NCBI GenBank assembly: GCA_020073605.1 | Contig: JAIQEW010000004.1 | Span: 124,001-188,000, forward strand | Length of the DNA stretch: 64,000 nucleotides | Source of the DNA: Terriglobia bacterium | GTDB lineage: Bacteria; Acidobacteriota; Terriglobia; Acidiferrales; UBA7541 | Reading direction: 5' to 3' | Part shown: in pieces, positions 24,715-33,841 of the stretch | Layout: every line of letters begins with the position of its first letter | Position numbering within the stretch: position 1 is the stretch's first letter | The notes under the pieces: generated by a model | Told to the model about the DNA's origin: nothing | Databases searched by the model: none | Seen by the model: only the letters and a program-made list of their open reading frames with translations | Made by a program: the position numbers and the translations under genes

Positions 24715-25476
24715 TCAACCACCCCACCGTCTGGAGATTTCCCGCGCGGCTGCTTTCACGCACCGGATGGCGTCCTCAGGACACTTCCAGATGGTGTGTA
24801 CAGAAGGACCGGCTCCACTGACCGCCGCGCATACCTTTCCGAAATCGTCCACGATTGGCGCCGCCACGGCTCGACCGCCGGCAAACTCCTCTTCATTGGA
24901 ACTCGCATATCCCCGTAGTCGCACGGTTTCGAGCTCCTGCAGTAACCTTGCTCGGGAGGTAATCGTTCTGGCGGTCCGCCGCGGCAGGCCATGTTCTTTC
25001 ACAAACTGGTTGAATTCGTCCAGGGTGCGGTGCGCCAGCAGCACCTTGCCCAATGCGCTGGAGTGGGCGTAGAGCGGATAGCCGAGATCCACATCGACTT
25101 TGATGGACTCCGGGCTTTCGACTTTGTCCACGACCACCGCCCGGCCCCGCACCCACACCGCGATGAGAGCGGTCAATCGAGTCTTTTCGACCAGCCTGTG
25201 CAGCGCGGGCTCGACAATGGGACGATGGCCGATCGTGCGCAACGCGCCATACGCGAGCTCCACAAGTCTCAATCCGATCTGATACCGGCCGGTTTCTTTG
25301 TCTCTCCGAACGTAGCCTTCTCGCTCGAGCCGGCTCAGTATGTACGAGCAGCTACTGGGTGCCATGGCCATGCGCCTGCTAATCTCGGCGTTCGTCAGCC
25401 CCTCGCCTTCCCGGGCGACGATATCGAGCAGCGTGAGTGCACGTTCGAGCGAATTCGTTGCAGCGCGTGGTTCCAT
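24715..25476 (-). CDS. IclR family transcriptional regulator
   Basis: Regulator of 253 residues. The winged helix-turn-helix is at residues 5-65 (SLERALTLLDIVAREGEGLT, then SRRMAMAPSSCSYILSRLEREGYV) and the C-terminal IclR effector domain includes LGYPLYAHSSALGKVLLA and GYASSNEEEFAGGRAVAAPIVD. ATG 25476 opens the HTH domain; the frame upstream to 25545 is not conserved in character. It is divergent from the flavoprotein operon at 25770 and is its probable regulator, responding to a small aromatic or organic acid as is usual for the family. The stop lies 75 nt from palindrome copy L. Confidence 0.9.
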   Translation of the reverse strand: MEPRAATNSLERALTLLDIVAREGEGLTNAEISRRMAMAPSSCSYILSRLEREGYVRRDKETGRYQIGLRLVELAYGALRTIGHRPIVEPALHRLVEKTRLTALIAVWVRGRAVVVDKVESPESIKVDVDLGYPLYAHSSALGKVLLAHRTLDEFNQFVKEHGLPRRTARTITSRARLLQELETVRLRGYASSNEEEFAGGRAVAAPIVDDFGKVCAAVSGAGPSVHTIWKCPEDAIRCVKAAAREISRRWGG

Positions 25477-25524
25477 AAGTCGCAGAGATCCGTGGCGTCG
25501 ATAGCCGGGATTATACGCACTTTC

Positions 25525-25547
25525 AAGTTGCTTATGGGCAACCACTT
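25525..25547. promoter_or_regulatory. Inverted repeat in the IclR/flavoprotein divergent region
   Basis: AAGTTGC and GCAACCACTT are separated by TTATGG, giving GTTGC-N6-GCAAC with partly matching outer bases. It lies 49 nt before the IclR start, in the region where a divergent IclR operator is expected. Candidate only. Confidence 0.35.
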
Positions 25548-25637
25548 AAGTCCTGCCAACTGACGGAGCCTGCCTGGAGGCAACGCGGGAAGGACCTCCG
25601 TGGTGCGCTGTCCCTCTTCGAAAGTTCTTTTCATGTC

Positions 25638-25651
25638 TTCAATATGCTGAA
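25638..25651. promoter_or_regulatory. Palindromic motif upstream of the flavoprotein gene
   Basis: TTCAATATGCTGAA is a TTCA-N6-TGAA inverted repeat. Almost the same sequence, with the same following bases (GCCAAT and TTG), recurs at 28192 before the MFS gene of this cluster. It is a candidate operator for the adjacent IclR regulator. Confidence 0.4.
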
Positions 25652-25769
25652 CGCCAATCTTGCGCCCTCGCGACTTGAGTCGCACAATCCCCTGAACTGC
25701 CGTACGCGCGCTGGAACATCACCGGATGCCTGCGGCAGCCTCTCGATTCGATGGTGGAGGACTCCTGCC

Positions 25770-27791
25770 ATGACGACCTGGAGTGAATTCGTTGAGCAAC
25801 ATGGGACCGTGCCGGAGTGGCCGTATCCCATACATTACGACCAGGAGAGTGAGATAGCCGCTGACGTCCTCATCATAGGTGGGGGCGTAGCAGGATCTCA
25901 CGCCGCGATCAGCGCCGCCCACCAGGGAGCCAAAGTCGTCATCGTCGAAACGGGTCATCTGAAGCGCAGCGGCTCGGGAGGCACAGGCGTTGACCACTGG
26001 CACGGCGCCTGCAAGAACCCTTGTTCGAAGGTAACGCCCCTGGACTACACCATGGCCGTCATGGAGAGCGCCCACGGCTACTCCAACGGAATCGCGCGCT
26101 ACATCACCTGCACGGAAGGTTGGGAGACGCTGCTTGAGTGCGAGCAGATGGGCGTGCAGATCCGAGACGTGCACGACGAGTTCAAGGGCGCGGAATTCCG
26201 CGACGACGAGACGAAGCTGATGTTTGGCTACGACTATCGGAATCGCCACATCGTGCGCATCTGGGGTTTCAACCTGAAGCAGTGCCTCTACTACGAAATG
26301 AAGCGGCTCCGCATCGGGATGTACAACCGCACGGTGGTGACGAGCCTGCTCACGGAAGGGGCGCGACAGGGCGGCCGAGTCGTTGGCGCGACCGGTGTAA
26401 ACATGCGGACCGGCGAATTCTACATCTTCAAATCGAAGGCCACGATCATCGCCAGCGGAGGCGCGGGCCGGCTGTTTTCTTTTGCACCTGAGATGACCGC
26501 TGCCGGAGCGATGAGCACGATGAACAGCTGCGGCACGGGCCACGCGATTGGCTGGGATGCGGGCGCCGAGTTCGTGCAGATGGAACAGACAGCACCGGGA
26601 CGTCTGAGCGGGTATGGATACGCCCCTTACAGCGTGGGCAACACCAGTAACACGTACCACGGCACGTCCATCGTTGATGCCAATGGAAAAGAGGTCCCGT
26701 GGTTTGATCCCTTTGGCCGAGAGCTGAAGACTGTAGAGGAGCGCTTCCTTCCGTCTCAGGGACAAAGGTTCCAGCTCGGCATCGGGATCGGTCTTCAAAT
26801 GTATGCGGACCAGTACAAGTGGAACGACCTGCCACGGGATTTGCCCGAGCGCATCCGGCGAGGCGAGTTTCAACTACCGCTGTACGCCGATTTGACGCGC
26901 CTGTCGGAGATGGAGCGGCGCTGCATCTGGGGAATGATGATCGGAAACGAGGGAAAAACGCGCATCCCCATCTACGACACGCTCACCAAGGCGGGATTTG
27001 ACCCCGATAAGGACCTGCTCCAGGCACCGGTGATGTTGCCCGAAGCATACCAGCATTCGAATTTCTGGGGCGGAACGCCGATTCCTCATCTGCGGAGCCT
27101 CGCCGGCGGAGGCTTCCTCGTGGATTGGGATTTGAGGACGTCGCTCGAAGGGCTTTATGCCGCCGGCACTTCGCCGGTATTCGGTGCGGGGTGTCACGGT
27201 GAGTCGCACACGATGGGCAGGTACGCAGCACGGAAGGCCGCGGACTACGCCAACGACGCGGCCGAGCCGGTGGTGGACCGCAAACAGGTGGACGCGGAAA
27301 AGGAGCGCGCCTACCGGCACGTCAAGCAGAACAAAGACGGCATCGGATGGAAGGAGCTGAACGCGGCCATTGCCCGCGTAATGCAAGACTACTGCGGCAG
27401 GTACAAGAACGAACGTACGTTGACGCGAGGGCTGAGTCTTCTGAATGAACTCAAGGAGAATGAAGGCGCCACAGCCTACGCGGCTAACCCCCATGAACTG
27501 GGACGCATGCTCGAATGTTTCTCGCTGATCACGGTGGGAGAGATGGTGATGCAAGCATCACGGCTGAGAAAGTGCAGCACCGCCTATCTCGATTTCTACC
27601 GGCTCGATTATCCCCAGATGGACCCGCCGGAATGGGAGAAGCACCTTCCCATGAGACAGGAAGACGGCCGGGTGAAGTCGCGAGAACTTCCGCTCGACTT
27701 TCATCTTCGATCGCCATATGCCTCGAGTTATGAAGAGAACTACGCACGCCACGCCGGTCAACTCGAGAGACAAGGAGCCCCCCAGTCATGA
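25770..27791 (+). CDS. FAD-binding flavoprotein, AprA/fumarate-reductase-like
   Basis: Large flavoprotein of 673 residues. The FAD-binding Rossmann motif is DVLIIGGGVAGSHAAISAA at about residue 32, followed by VVIVETGHLKRSGSGGTG. The second flavin contact is TIIASGGAGRLF. Near residue 460, GLYAAGTSPVFGAGCHGES is the typical C-terminal FAD loop. It resembles adenylylsulfate reductase alpha and related fumarate-reductase-type flavoproteins. The next gene overlaps it by four bases and encodes a two-cluster ferredoxin, just as in AprAB. The substrate is unknown. ATG 25770 has GGAGG ten bases upstream. Confidence 0.85.
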   Translation: MTTWSEFVEQHGTVPEWPYPIHYDQESEIAADVLIIGGGVAGSHAAISAAHQGAKVVIVETGHLKRSGSGGTGVDHWHGACKNPCSKVTPLDYTMAVMESAHGYSNGIARYITCTEGWETLLECEQMGVQIRDVHDEFKGAEFRDDETKLMFGYDYRNRHIVRIWGFNLKQCLYYEMKRLRIGMYNRTVVTSLLTEGARQGGRVVGATGVNMRTGEFYIFKSKATIIASGGAGRLFSFAPEMTAAGAMSTMNSCGTGHAIGWDAGAEFVQMEQTAPGRLSGYGYAPYSVGNTSNTYHGTSIVDANGKEVPWFDPFGRELKTVEERFLPSQGQRFQLGIGIGLQMYADQYKWNDLPRDLPERIRRGEFQLPLYADLTRLSEMERRCIWGMMIGNEGKTRIPIYDTLTKAGFDPDKDLLQAPVMLPEAYQHSNFWGGTPIPHLRSLAGGGFLVDWDLRTSLEGLYAAGTSPVFGAGCHGESHTMGRYAARKAADYANDAAEPVVDRKQVDAEKERAYRHVKQNKDGIGWKELNAAIARVMQDYCGRYKNERTLTRGLSLLNELKENEGATAYAANPHELGRMLECFSLITVGEMVMQASRLRKCSTAYLDFYRLDYPQMDPPEWEKHLPMRQEDGRVKSRELPLDFHLRSPYASSYEENYARHAGQLERQGAPQS

Positions 27792-28138
27792 GCGACAAAA
27801 TCTACATGACGCCCAATTCTCCGACGCCCAATAGAGGGATGCGGTTCGACGCCACCTTGTGCAACGGCTGCAATCTCTGCGTGGACGTGTGCCCCACGGA
27901 CGTGATGATGCCCCATCCGGAGAAGCACAAGGCTCCGATTGTGCTGTATCCCGAGGAATGCTGGTTCTGCGGAGTGTGCATAGAAGAGTGCAACCATGGC
28001 GCGTTGAGCATGTCCCATCCGGCGGGCCAAAACATCTCGGTGAACTGGAAGCGCGTGGAAACGGGCGAATACTTCCGGCTGGGGATGAAGAATCCTCCGC
28101 CGCCGAATCTCCGGCCGCCGTCCGGGGGAAGACGCTGA
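27788..28138 (+). CDS. Two [4Fe-4S] ferredoxin, AprB-like
   Basis: Protein of 116 residues with two cysteine clusters, CNGCNLCVDVCPTD and CWFCGVCIEECNHGAL, each of the CxxCxxCxxxC type. It is followed by a tail with NWKRVETGEYFRLG. The ATG overlaps the TGA of the flavoprotein gene (ATGA), indicating translational coupling and a stable complex. It should transfer electrons to or from the flavin of its partner, in the cytoplasm since no signal peptide is present. Confidence 0.9.
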   Translation: MSDKIYMTPNSPTPNRGMRFDATLCNGCNLCVDVCPTDVMMPHPEKHKAPIVLYPEECWFCGVCIEECNHGALSMSHPAGQNISVNWKRVETGEYFRLGMKNPPPPNLRPPSGGRR

Positions 28139-28191
28139 CGCTGTGTCTCTGCGCTCGAGAGTCATGCAACGTCGGTGATTTGAGAAATGCG

Positions 28192-28205
28192 TTCAATATG
28201 TTGAA
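28192..28205. promoter_or_regulatory. Second copy of the TTCA-N6-TGAA motif
   Basis: TTCAATATGTTGAA, followed by GGCCAATGTTGG, repeats the motif at 25638 with few differences over about 27 bp. It sits just before the assumed ATG of the MFS gene, which would place the true translation start further downstream if it is a promoter element. Confidence 0.35.
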
Positions 28206-28210
28206 GGCCA

Positions 28211-29683
28211 ATGTTGGCGGTCCGCAGGCGATTTGATAACAACCAATCGCTCGCCGAAAGCGATGGCAACTTCGTGAAATCCGCCAGTCCTGCGATGGGC
28301 TCCGCTGATGTTACGACCCCTGAACCTGCGCCCAGCACGGTCGAACCTTGGCCCAGCCCTGGTCAAGCGTGGTACGGCGTATTCGTGCTGGCTTTGGGGC
28401 TGATGGTGACCTATCTCGACCGGGGCATCCTAAGCCTGCTGGTCGAGCCGATCAAACGCGACCTTCACATCAGCGACACGCAGATGAGCCTTCTGATGGG
28501 TTTTGCGTTTGTCTTGTTCTACCTGCTGGTGGCATTTCCGATCGCAAGACTCGTCGACTACCAAAGTCGCCGCGCGATCCTCGGAGTCGGCACCGCCATC
28601 TGGAGCCTGACCACGGCAATCTCCGGACTGGCGCGCACGTTCGGTCAATTGTTTGCCTGCCGGGTGGGCTCTGGAGTTGGAGCCGCGTGCAGTAGTCCGG
28701 CCTCATTTTCGATGCTCGCGGACTTGTTCCCTCGCGAAAAGCTTCCGAGGGCGTTCGCCGTCCTGTTCTTCGGCATGTTTCTCGGGGAAGGCATTGCCCT
28801 CATCGTGGGCGGGACGCTGGCCGGCCTGTTCATGCGACTCTCGCCTGTGACGTTGCCGGTGATTGGGACGCTGCACGGGTGGCAGTTGACGCTCATCGCG
28901 ATCGGCCTCCCGGGACTGCTGGTGGCCGCGCTCATGGCTACCGTGCATGAACCTGCGCGGCGCGGGCAGATGGTCGTGCGTGACTTCCCTGCAACCGCGG
29001 CACCGAAACGTATCCCGGTCAAAGAAGTGCTGGCGTTCGTGTGGAAGAACTCCGGCGTCTTCCTACCTATGTTTGCCAGCATGGGGATTTCCGCGACGAT
29101 GGGATTTGGCATCCGAAGCTGGGCGCCGTCCTTTTACATTCGCACGTTTCATTGGACGGTCGCGAGGTATGGACTCGTGCAGGGCCTGTTGTCACTGACC
29201 GTCATGCCCATCGGAGCGTTGACCGGCAGTTTGATGGCCGAGCGCTTAGCCCGCATGGGATACGATGACGCCAACATGCGCACCGTCTTCATCGGCCAAC
29301 TGATGGCGTTGCCGGGAATGATTCTATTCCCGCTCATGCCGACGGCCGCCTTATCGATCGCTCTCTCCACCTCTTATACATTTTTCACTTTCTGGACGAA
29401 CGCGCCGATGAACGCCGCGCTGCAAATCGTGACTCCCAATCAGATGCGGGGCCAGGTGACGGCCCTTTTTCTCTTTATCTACAATGTGATCGGTTTTGGA
29501 CTGGGGCCGACGATCGTGGCGTTGTTCACGGATTACCTGTTTCACTCCGACCGGATGCTTGGGTATTCGATGGCGGTGGCCACGTTTACGCTGGGCTCGG
29601 CGACGGCGGTCATCATGTGGTTCGGCGTGAGGCCGTATGGCCGCGCGATGGCGCAGTTGAAGGCTCAAGAGAAACTTGGATGA
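28211..29683 (+). CDS. MFS transporter, spinster-like
   Basis: Twelve-helix major facilitator of up to 490 residues. GVFVLALGLMVTYLDRGILS is helix 1, VDYQSRRAILGVGTAIWSL the loop 2-3 motif, and CRVGSGVGAACSSPASFSML helix 5, as in the Spns/ACS-like group for sphingoid or organic-acid transport. The first 45 residues are polar. The ATG at 28211 has GAAGG nearby, but GTG 28274 or ATG 28295 are possible, especially given the repeated motif at 28192. It is the third gene of the flavoprotein operon and may import the substrate. Confidence 0.82.
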   Translation: MLAVRRRFDNNQSLAESDGNFVKSASPAMGSADVTTPEPAPSTVEPWPSPGQAWYGVFVLALGLMVTYLDRGILSLLVEPIKRDLHISDTQMSLLMGFAFVLFYLLVAFPIARLVDYQSRRAILGVGTAIWSLTTAISGLARTFGQLFACRVGSGVGAACSSPASFSMLADLFPREKLPRAFAVLFFGMFLGEGIALIVGGTLAGLFMRLSPVTLPVIGTLHGWQLTLIAIGLPGLLVAALMATVHEPARRGQMVVRDFPATAAPKRIPVKEVLAFVWKNSGVFLPMFASMGISATMGFGIRSWAPSFYIRTFHWTVARYGLVQGLLSLTVMPIGALTGSLMAERLARMGYDDANMRTVFIGQLMALPGMILFPLMPTAALSIALSTSYTFFTFWTNAPMNAALQIVTPNQMRGQVTALFLFIYNVIGFGLGPTIVALFTDYLFHSDRMLGYSMAVATFTLGSATAVIMWFGVRPYGRAMAQLKAQEKLG

Positions 29684-31047
29684 ATCGATCTAAATCAATC
29701 GCGACAGTTGTTTCTCCCCAGCCGCCAACCCAAAGGCCGTGGGAGGAAAAGCGGGCGCAGCGATTCGAACGATGGCTTTCCGCTCCCGGGATCCGCTTTG
29801 CCAGTCCCGCCGCAGAGCAAGGCTACCGCGCGCGCCTGACGCGAATCATTCGCGCGATCCGCATGCAAGAGCCAGACCGCGTCCCGTGCCTTCTTCCCGC
29901 CGGCCAGTTTCCGGCTTCCTACGCTGGAATCACGGTGCGCACGGCCATGTACGACTACGAGGAAATGAAGCGCGCATGGCGAAAGTTCCTCTACGACTTC
30001 GACGGGGACACGTGCGTCATTCCAGGTGTGAGCGTCACTTCCGGGAAGCTTCATGAGATTACGAAGACGCGAATGTCGGTGTGGCCCGGCCACGGCCTCG
30101 ACGCAAACGCCCCTATGGCGCAATTCGTCGAAGGCGAGTACATGAAGGCCGACGAGTACGACGCACTGCTCAAGGATCCAGGCGATTTCTTCATGCGCGT
30201 CTATCTGCCTCGCACACTGGGAGCCTTTGAGTCTTTTCAGAAGCTGTTTCCCTTCAGGCGTGCATTTGGGATGCCGGGGGTTTTCCTGGGAGCCTGCATG
30301 CTTCCGGAGGTTCAGGAAGCGTTCCAGGCAGTGATTGACGCAGGGAAGGAACTCGCGAAATTTCGTCAGGCGGTAGCGGAAATCTTGAAGGAAGCCCAGG
30401 CCGCGGGATACCCGCCGTTCCACGGCGGATTCGCTCATGCCCCCTTCGACCTGTTTGGCGATACCTTGCGCGGAACCCACGGAATCATGATGGATATGTA
30501 CCGCCAACCGGCCAAGCTGCAGGAAGCGATGGAAGCCGCAACGCCTTGGATCGTTGAGGGAGCCGTGTCCGGAGCGGATGTCTCGGGAGTACCAATCACC
30601 TTTATGGCTCTGCACAAGGGCGACGATACTTTCATGTCCGAGAAACAATTTGAGACGTTTTACTGGCCCGGCTTGAAAAAGGTCATATTGGGGCTGGTAG
30701 CGGAAGGTTGCGTGCCGCTGTTGTTCGCCGAGGGCTGCTATAACAAGCGCCTGGAAGCCGTGAAAGATCTGCCGGAAGGCTCCGTCATCTGGTGGTTCGA
30801 CCGCACGGATATGGCCCGAGCCAAGAAGATTCTGGGCGACAGAAACTGCATTGCGGGCAATGTGCCGACCTCGCTGCTGTGTACGGGAACGCCGCGAGAA
30901 GTGAAAGAGCATTGCAGGAATCTCATCGAGGTCTGCGGGAAGCGTGGCGGATACATTTTGACGGGCGGCGCTCAGGTTCACAATACCACCGCGGAAAACC
31001 TGCGAGCCATGCTCGAAGCGGCCAAAGAATACGGCGTCTATCAGTAG
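29680..31047 (+). CDS. Uroporphyrinogen-decarboxylase (URO-D) family protein
   Basis: TIM-barrel protein of 455 residues. RLTRIIRAIRMQEPDRVPCLLP is the family start, followed by the barrel strand GTHGIMMDMYRQPAKLQEAM. The C-terminal VIWWFDRTDMARAKKILGDR and CIAGNVPTSLLCTGTPREVKEH match the URO-D cobalamin/methyl-transferase group rather than the haem enzyme. Such proteins transfer methyl groups from corrinoids, or demethylate substrates. The ATG overlaps the TGA of the MFS gene (ATGA), so the gene belongs to the same operon. The substrate is unknown. Confidence 0.83.
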   Translation: MNRSKSIATVVSPQPPTQRPWEEKRAQRFERWLSAPGIRFASPAAEQGYRARLTRIIRAIRMQEPDRVPCLLPAGQFPASYAGITVRTAMYDYEEMKRAWRKFLYDFDGDTCVIPGVSVTSGKLHEITKTRMSVWPGHGLDANAPMAQFVEGEYMKADEYDALLKDPGDFFMRVYLPRTLGAFESFQKLFPFRRAFGMPGVFLGACMLPEVQEAFQAVIDAGKELAKFRQAVAEILKEAQAAGYPPFHGGFAHAPFDLFGDTLRGTHGIMMDMYRQPAKLQEAMEAATPWIVEGAVSGADVSGVPITFMALHKGDDTFMSEKQFETFYWPGLKKVILGLVAEGCVPLLFAEGCYNKRLEAVKDLPEGSVIWWFDRTDMARAKKILGDRNCIAGNVPTSLLCTGTPREVKEHCRNLIEVCGKRGGYILTGGAQVHNTTAENLRAMLEAAKEYGVYQ

Positions 31048-31068
31048 TCTTGCAATCGCCATTCGAAA

Positions 31069-32928
31069 TTAGGATTCACTTGGAATCCGAACCTCGTTCG
31101 GCGAATACTCTGCGATCTTCTCGATCGTATTTTCTGAGAGAGCTTGTCTCAATTCGAACGGCGTCAGTACTCGGGGTAGCTGTTCGCTCAGCCAATAATG
31201 AGAGTGCGTGCTGGGGATGAACTCGACGAAGGGAGTCACTGCGATTGGTATGATTCTTCGCATTTTTCTGATGTCATAATTTGTCCCGCGCGGATTTCCT
31301 GCTAACCAGCGTGCCTTATGGTCGATATCGTTAAGGGCCTTTTCCAGTTTTTGAGTCCTATAGCGAATGGCGATAGGATCGCCTCTTTCAATCCCGAATG
31401 AATAAGCAAAGGCCCGACATTCAGCGATCACTAACGTGTCGCCGCGTATGAAGGCAGCGTCTATTTGGCGTTGTTCGCCGGAGAGAGCTTTGCAGGGACC
31501 TATCGGCAAAGCCGAGTGCCCAGCCCGCACAGCAATTTCGAGAGCATCCCCCTTAAAGTTCTGGTCATCAAGCTGCACTCCATAGAAGAGATTGTGCAAC
31601 AGCCGGTGGATCCAAGCGTAGTCGATGAAGAGTCGGTCGCCATGAGGTAAGAAAACAAAGTGAGGTCCAGCGGTGGAAGGATCAATGCGAGCGCGTTTAT
31701 CCTCTCGAAGTTCCAGGTAGCCGATCGTTGCCAGCACATCGATGTCTCCAGCATCGACTGGGAGCTTCAGAGCTTTGACGGAGAATGGTAGGAAGTGACG
31801 AATTTCCCGTTCGACATAATCCTTGGCATACGGGCCTTCGTAACCGCGTTGCCACGTCCTTAAGAGATAGGATCTATCCTCATTCCAGCAGTGTACGACT
31901 CGTAGTGAAAGAGCATTTATGACGGCCATCAACCACTCTAGTCGGATGCCGACGTGAGATGCAAATGCCCCGGCAAGAGGCTCGTGCGCGTGATAGTAGC
32001 TGGGGAAGTTCAATGGGACCCAAGCGAAGTTTAGTCTTGAAGATTCTGCCATCTTGAGATTAAAACTCTTGAAGAATTCATTGAATTCTTTCGCCGGAAT
32101 ATTGCCAACATTGTACGTGGGAAGAATAACGCCACCTTTCATGTGTTCCGCCGTGGCGAACTCGCGCGAGAAAACAGTACCGCTAGCGGAGGCAGCCCAA
32201 TAGCCTTGTCGGCTGTCGTACTTCGAAACAAGCGTATCGAGTTCGTCTGTGCGTTCATCCCCGAAATATCGAGAGTTTGTGGGATCTACTCGTAGTCGAG
32301 CGCCCTTTCCGAGGATTCGCAATGTTGCACCGCAACGCCAAATCTCAAATCCTAATTTCTCGCAGTCATACAGCTCTCGTAGGCTTTGCACGTCGAACTT
32401 CGTTAGCACGAATTGCGGCGAGATCTGGAGACCCTTGCGCAAACCTTCAAACTCAGGAGCGAGCAGCAGTCCGTTGAAAACGTCTTTGGTATCGATTTCG
32501 TTTGAAAAGCCAACGCCGTTACACGCTTCGCGCTGCGCATACTTCTGAATTGCTGCCTCTAGCGCTCCCCGAACGAGCAGTACCGTCGCTTCGCTACTGT
32601 CATAGCCGATCGATCCGGGAAAGAGACGGCGATAAGCATGCAGCCAGTAGCCGATACAGTGTCTGCTTAGCAAGGAAGCCAATCTTTGTTCAACGACGCT
32701 CAAATATTGCCGGATGATTGAACGAGCAGAATCAGGATCGTACGTTCCCGGAGGCACAATGCTCCAGAAGGCACCGGCTACCTCGTGCGGTTCTTTCGGG
32801 TCGTAGCCTGATCGAGCTAATTCTCGATGAAACAATGCGAAAGCGGATTGATAATATTCTAGGTAAGCTGTGGGTATTGCCTGACGCGATTTGTTTCTAG
32901 GTTTTCTTGAATGTTCTCTTGCCGTCAC
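31069..32928 (-). CDS. Large protein with a PD-(D/E)xK-nuclease-like C-terminus
   Basis: Protein of 619 residues of unknown family. The C-terminal third has a restriction-endonuclease-like pattern: GDALEIAVRAG near residue 463, then EQRQIDAAFIRGDTLVIAECRAF at 485-507, where Asp, Glu and a basic residue would form the site. The usual Lys of ExK is Arg here (ECR). The N-terminal part (helical, LLSRHCIGYWLHAYRRLFPG) matches nothing I recognise. GC is lower than in flanking operons. The gene lies in an island next to tRNA-His and is followed upstream by the Nmad-like gene, so a defence role is plausible but inferred. Confidence 0.6.
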   Translation of the reverse strand: MTAREHSRKPRNKSRQAIPTAYLEYYQSAFALFHRELARSGYDPKEPHEVAGAFWSIVPPGTYDPDSARSIIRQYLSVVEQRLASLLSRHCIGYWLHAYRRLFPGSIGYDSSEATVLLVRGALEAAIQKYAQREACNGVGFSNEIDTKDVFNGLLLAPEFEGLRKGLQISPQFVLTKFDVQSLRELYDCEKLGFEIWRCGATLRILGKGARLRVDPTNSRYFGDERTDELDTLVSKYDSRQGYWAASASGTVFSREFATAEHMKGGVILPTYNVGNIPAKEFNEFFKSFNLKMAESSRLNFAWVPLNFPSYYHAHEPLAGAFASHVGIRLEWLMAVINALSLRVVHCWNEDRSYLLRTWQRGYEGPYAKDYVEREIRHFLPFSVKALKLPVDAGDIDVLATIGYLELREDKRARIDPSTAGPHFVFLPHGDRLFIDYAWIHRLLHNLFYGVQLDDQNFKGDALEIAVRAGHSALPIGPCKALSGEQRQIDAAFIRGDTLVIAECRAFAYSFGIERGDPIAIRYRTQKLEKALNDIDHKARWLAGNPRGTNYDIRKMRRIIPIAVTPFVEFIPSTHSHYWLSEQLPRVLTPFELRQALSENTIEKIAEYSPNEVRIPSES

Positions 32929-32985
32929 AGTTAGCTTCCCACACGCCAGTCACAACTGATCTTCGCACACTAAGAGGATTCAGGA

Positions 32986-33753
32986 TCAGTGTTGTTTCAC
33001 CAAATCTATAAATTCGGCTCGCCAGGTTTCGGCGTCGGTTCGAGGTAACTCGAAAACGATATGACGGTGCGCGCGTTGGGAGTTTCGGATGCGCAGCGAT
33101 CTCTTTCGACCATTCGCTTGTTCCGCCACATCAAGCGTCAGCCGCCTTACGGAATGGCTAAACTTGTCTTGATTCCACTCCTCCGCCGACTTGCCTCTTG
33201 AATGCCAAGCGACAACCGTTGGCTTGGATAGAACGTGAGTTTCTGTTGGGTCAGATGAGAAGAGGACGTAATTCTTGGCAATCACTACCGGACGGCCCCG
33301 AACGGTCACTCCTGGTTTCAGAGTATCAGTCGTCTGAAGTCTCTCGAAATCTTCCTTTCGGAATCCCTGGTGCTCAGCGATCCGCCAAAGCCAATCGTGA
33401 TGAACGCGTGAACCGGCCAGAGTGGGTTCGAAGTGCTCCCACGCGCCATGCTTTGATCTCCAGGGTCGAATGAGAAGGTTGAAATACTTCCTGTAGATTT
33501 TCAGATTCTGGTCTTGCCAAAGACCGATTTGGCTTACCTTCCTGTCTACGGTTGCGAGGGCACAGAGTCGATACTCGGAATCTCCAGTTTCTTTGAATTT
33601 GCGAAACGAGAAGAACACGACGATGTCGCCAGGACGAAGTCTGTTGCGGACATCTTGACGGCAGATGCCCCAGGAAAGCTGGCCCCTGAACTTCCGCATC
33701 GCGTAGAAGGAAGGATCGTCGCCATTGTCGTAGGGCCAGTCTTGTAACCGCAC
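32986..33753 (-). CDS. Nucleotide-modification-associated-domain-like protein
   Basis: Protein of about 255 residues from GTG 33753; the frame is open to TTG 33852, but family-like sequence starts at WPYDNGDDPSFYAMRKFRG. The block LSWGICRQDVRNRLRPGDIV then FRLCALATV-like text resembles Nmad2-type (PUA-like) domains predicted in DNA base-modification systems. The C-terminal half, with VVIAKNYVLFSS and PTVVAWHSRGKS, is unassigned. It lies 57 nt upstream of the nuclease-like gene on the same strand, so the two probably act together. The resemblance is by eye. Confidence 0.45.
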   Translation of the reverse strand: MRLQDWPYDNGDDPSFYAMRKFRGQLSWGICRQDVRNRLRPGDIVVFFSFRKFKETGDSEYRLCALATVDRKVSQIGLWQDQNLKIYRKYFNLLIRPWRSKHGAWEHFEPTLAGSRVHHDWLWRIAEHQGFRKEDFERLQTTDTLKPGVTVRGRPVVIAKNYVLFSSDPTETHVLSKPTVVAWHSRGKSAEEWNQDKFSHSVRRLTLDVAEQANGRKRSLRIRNSQRAHRHIVFELPRTDAETWRAEFIDLVKQH

Positions 33754-33841
33754 GGCTCTCTCAGAGGCGACAATCGTCGATCCGCAGGGCGATCTCGATG
33801 AATCGCATGATGTGGCGTGGAATGGGGCGAAGTAGATTCGC

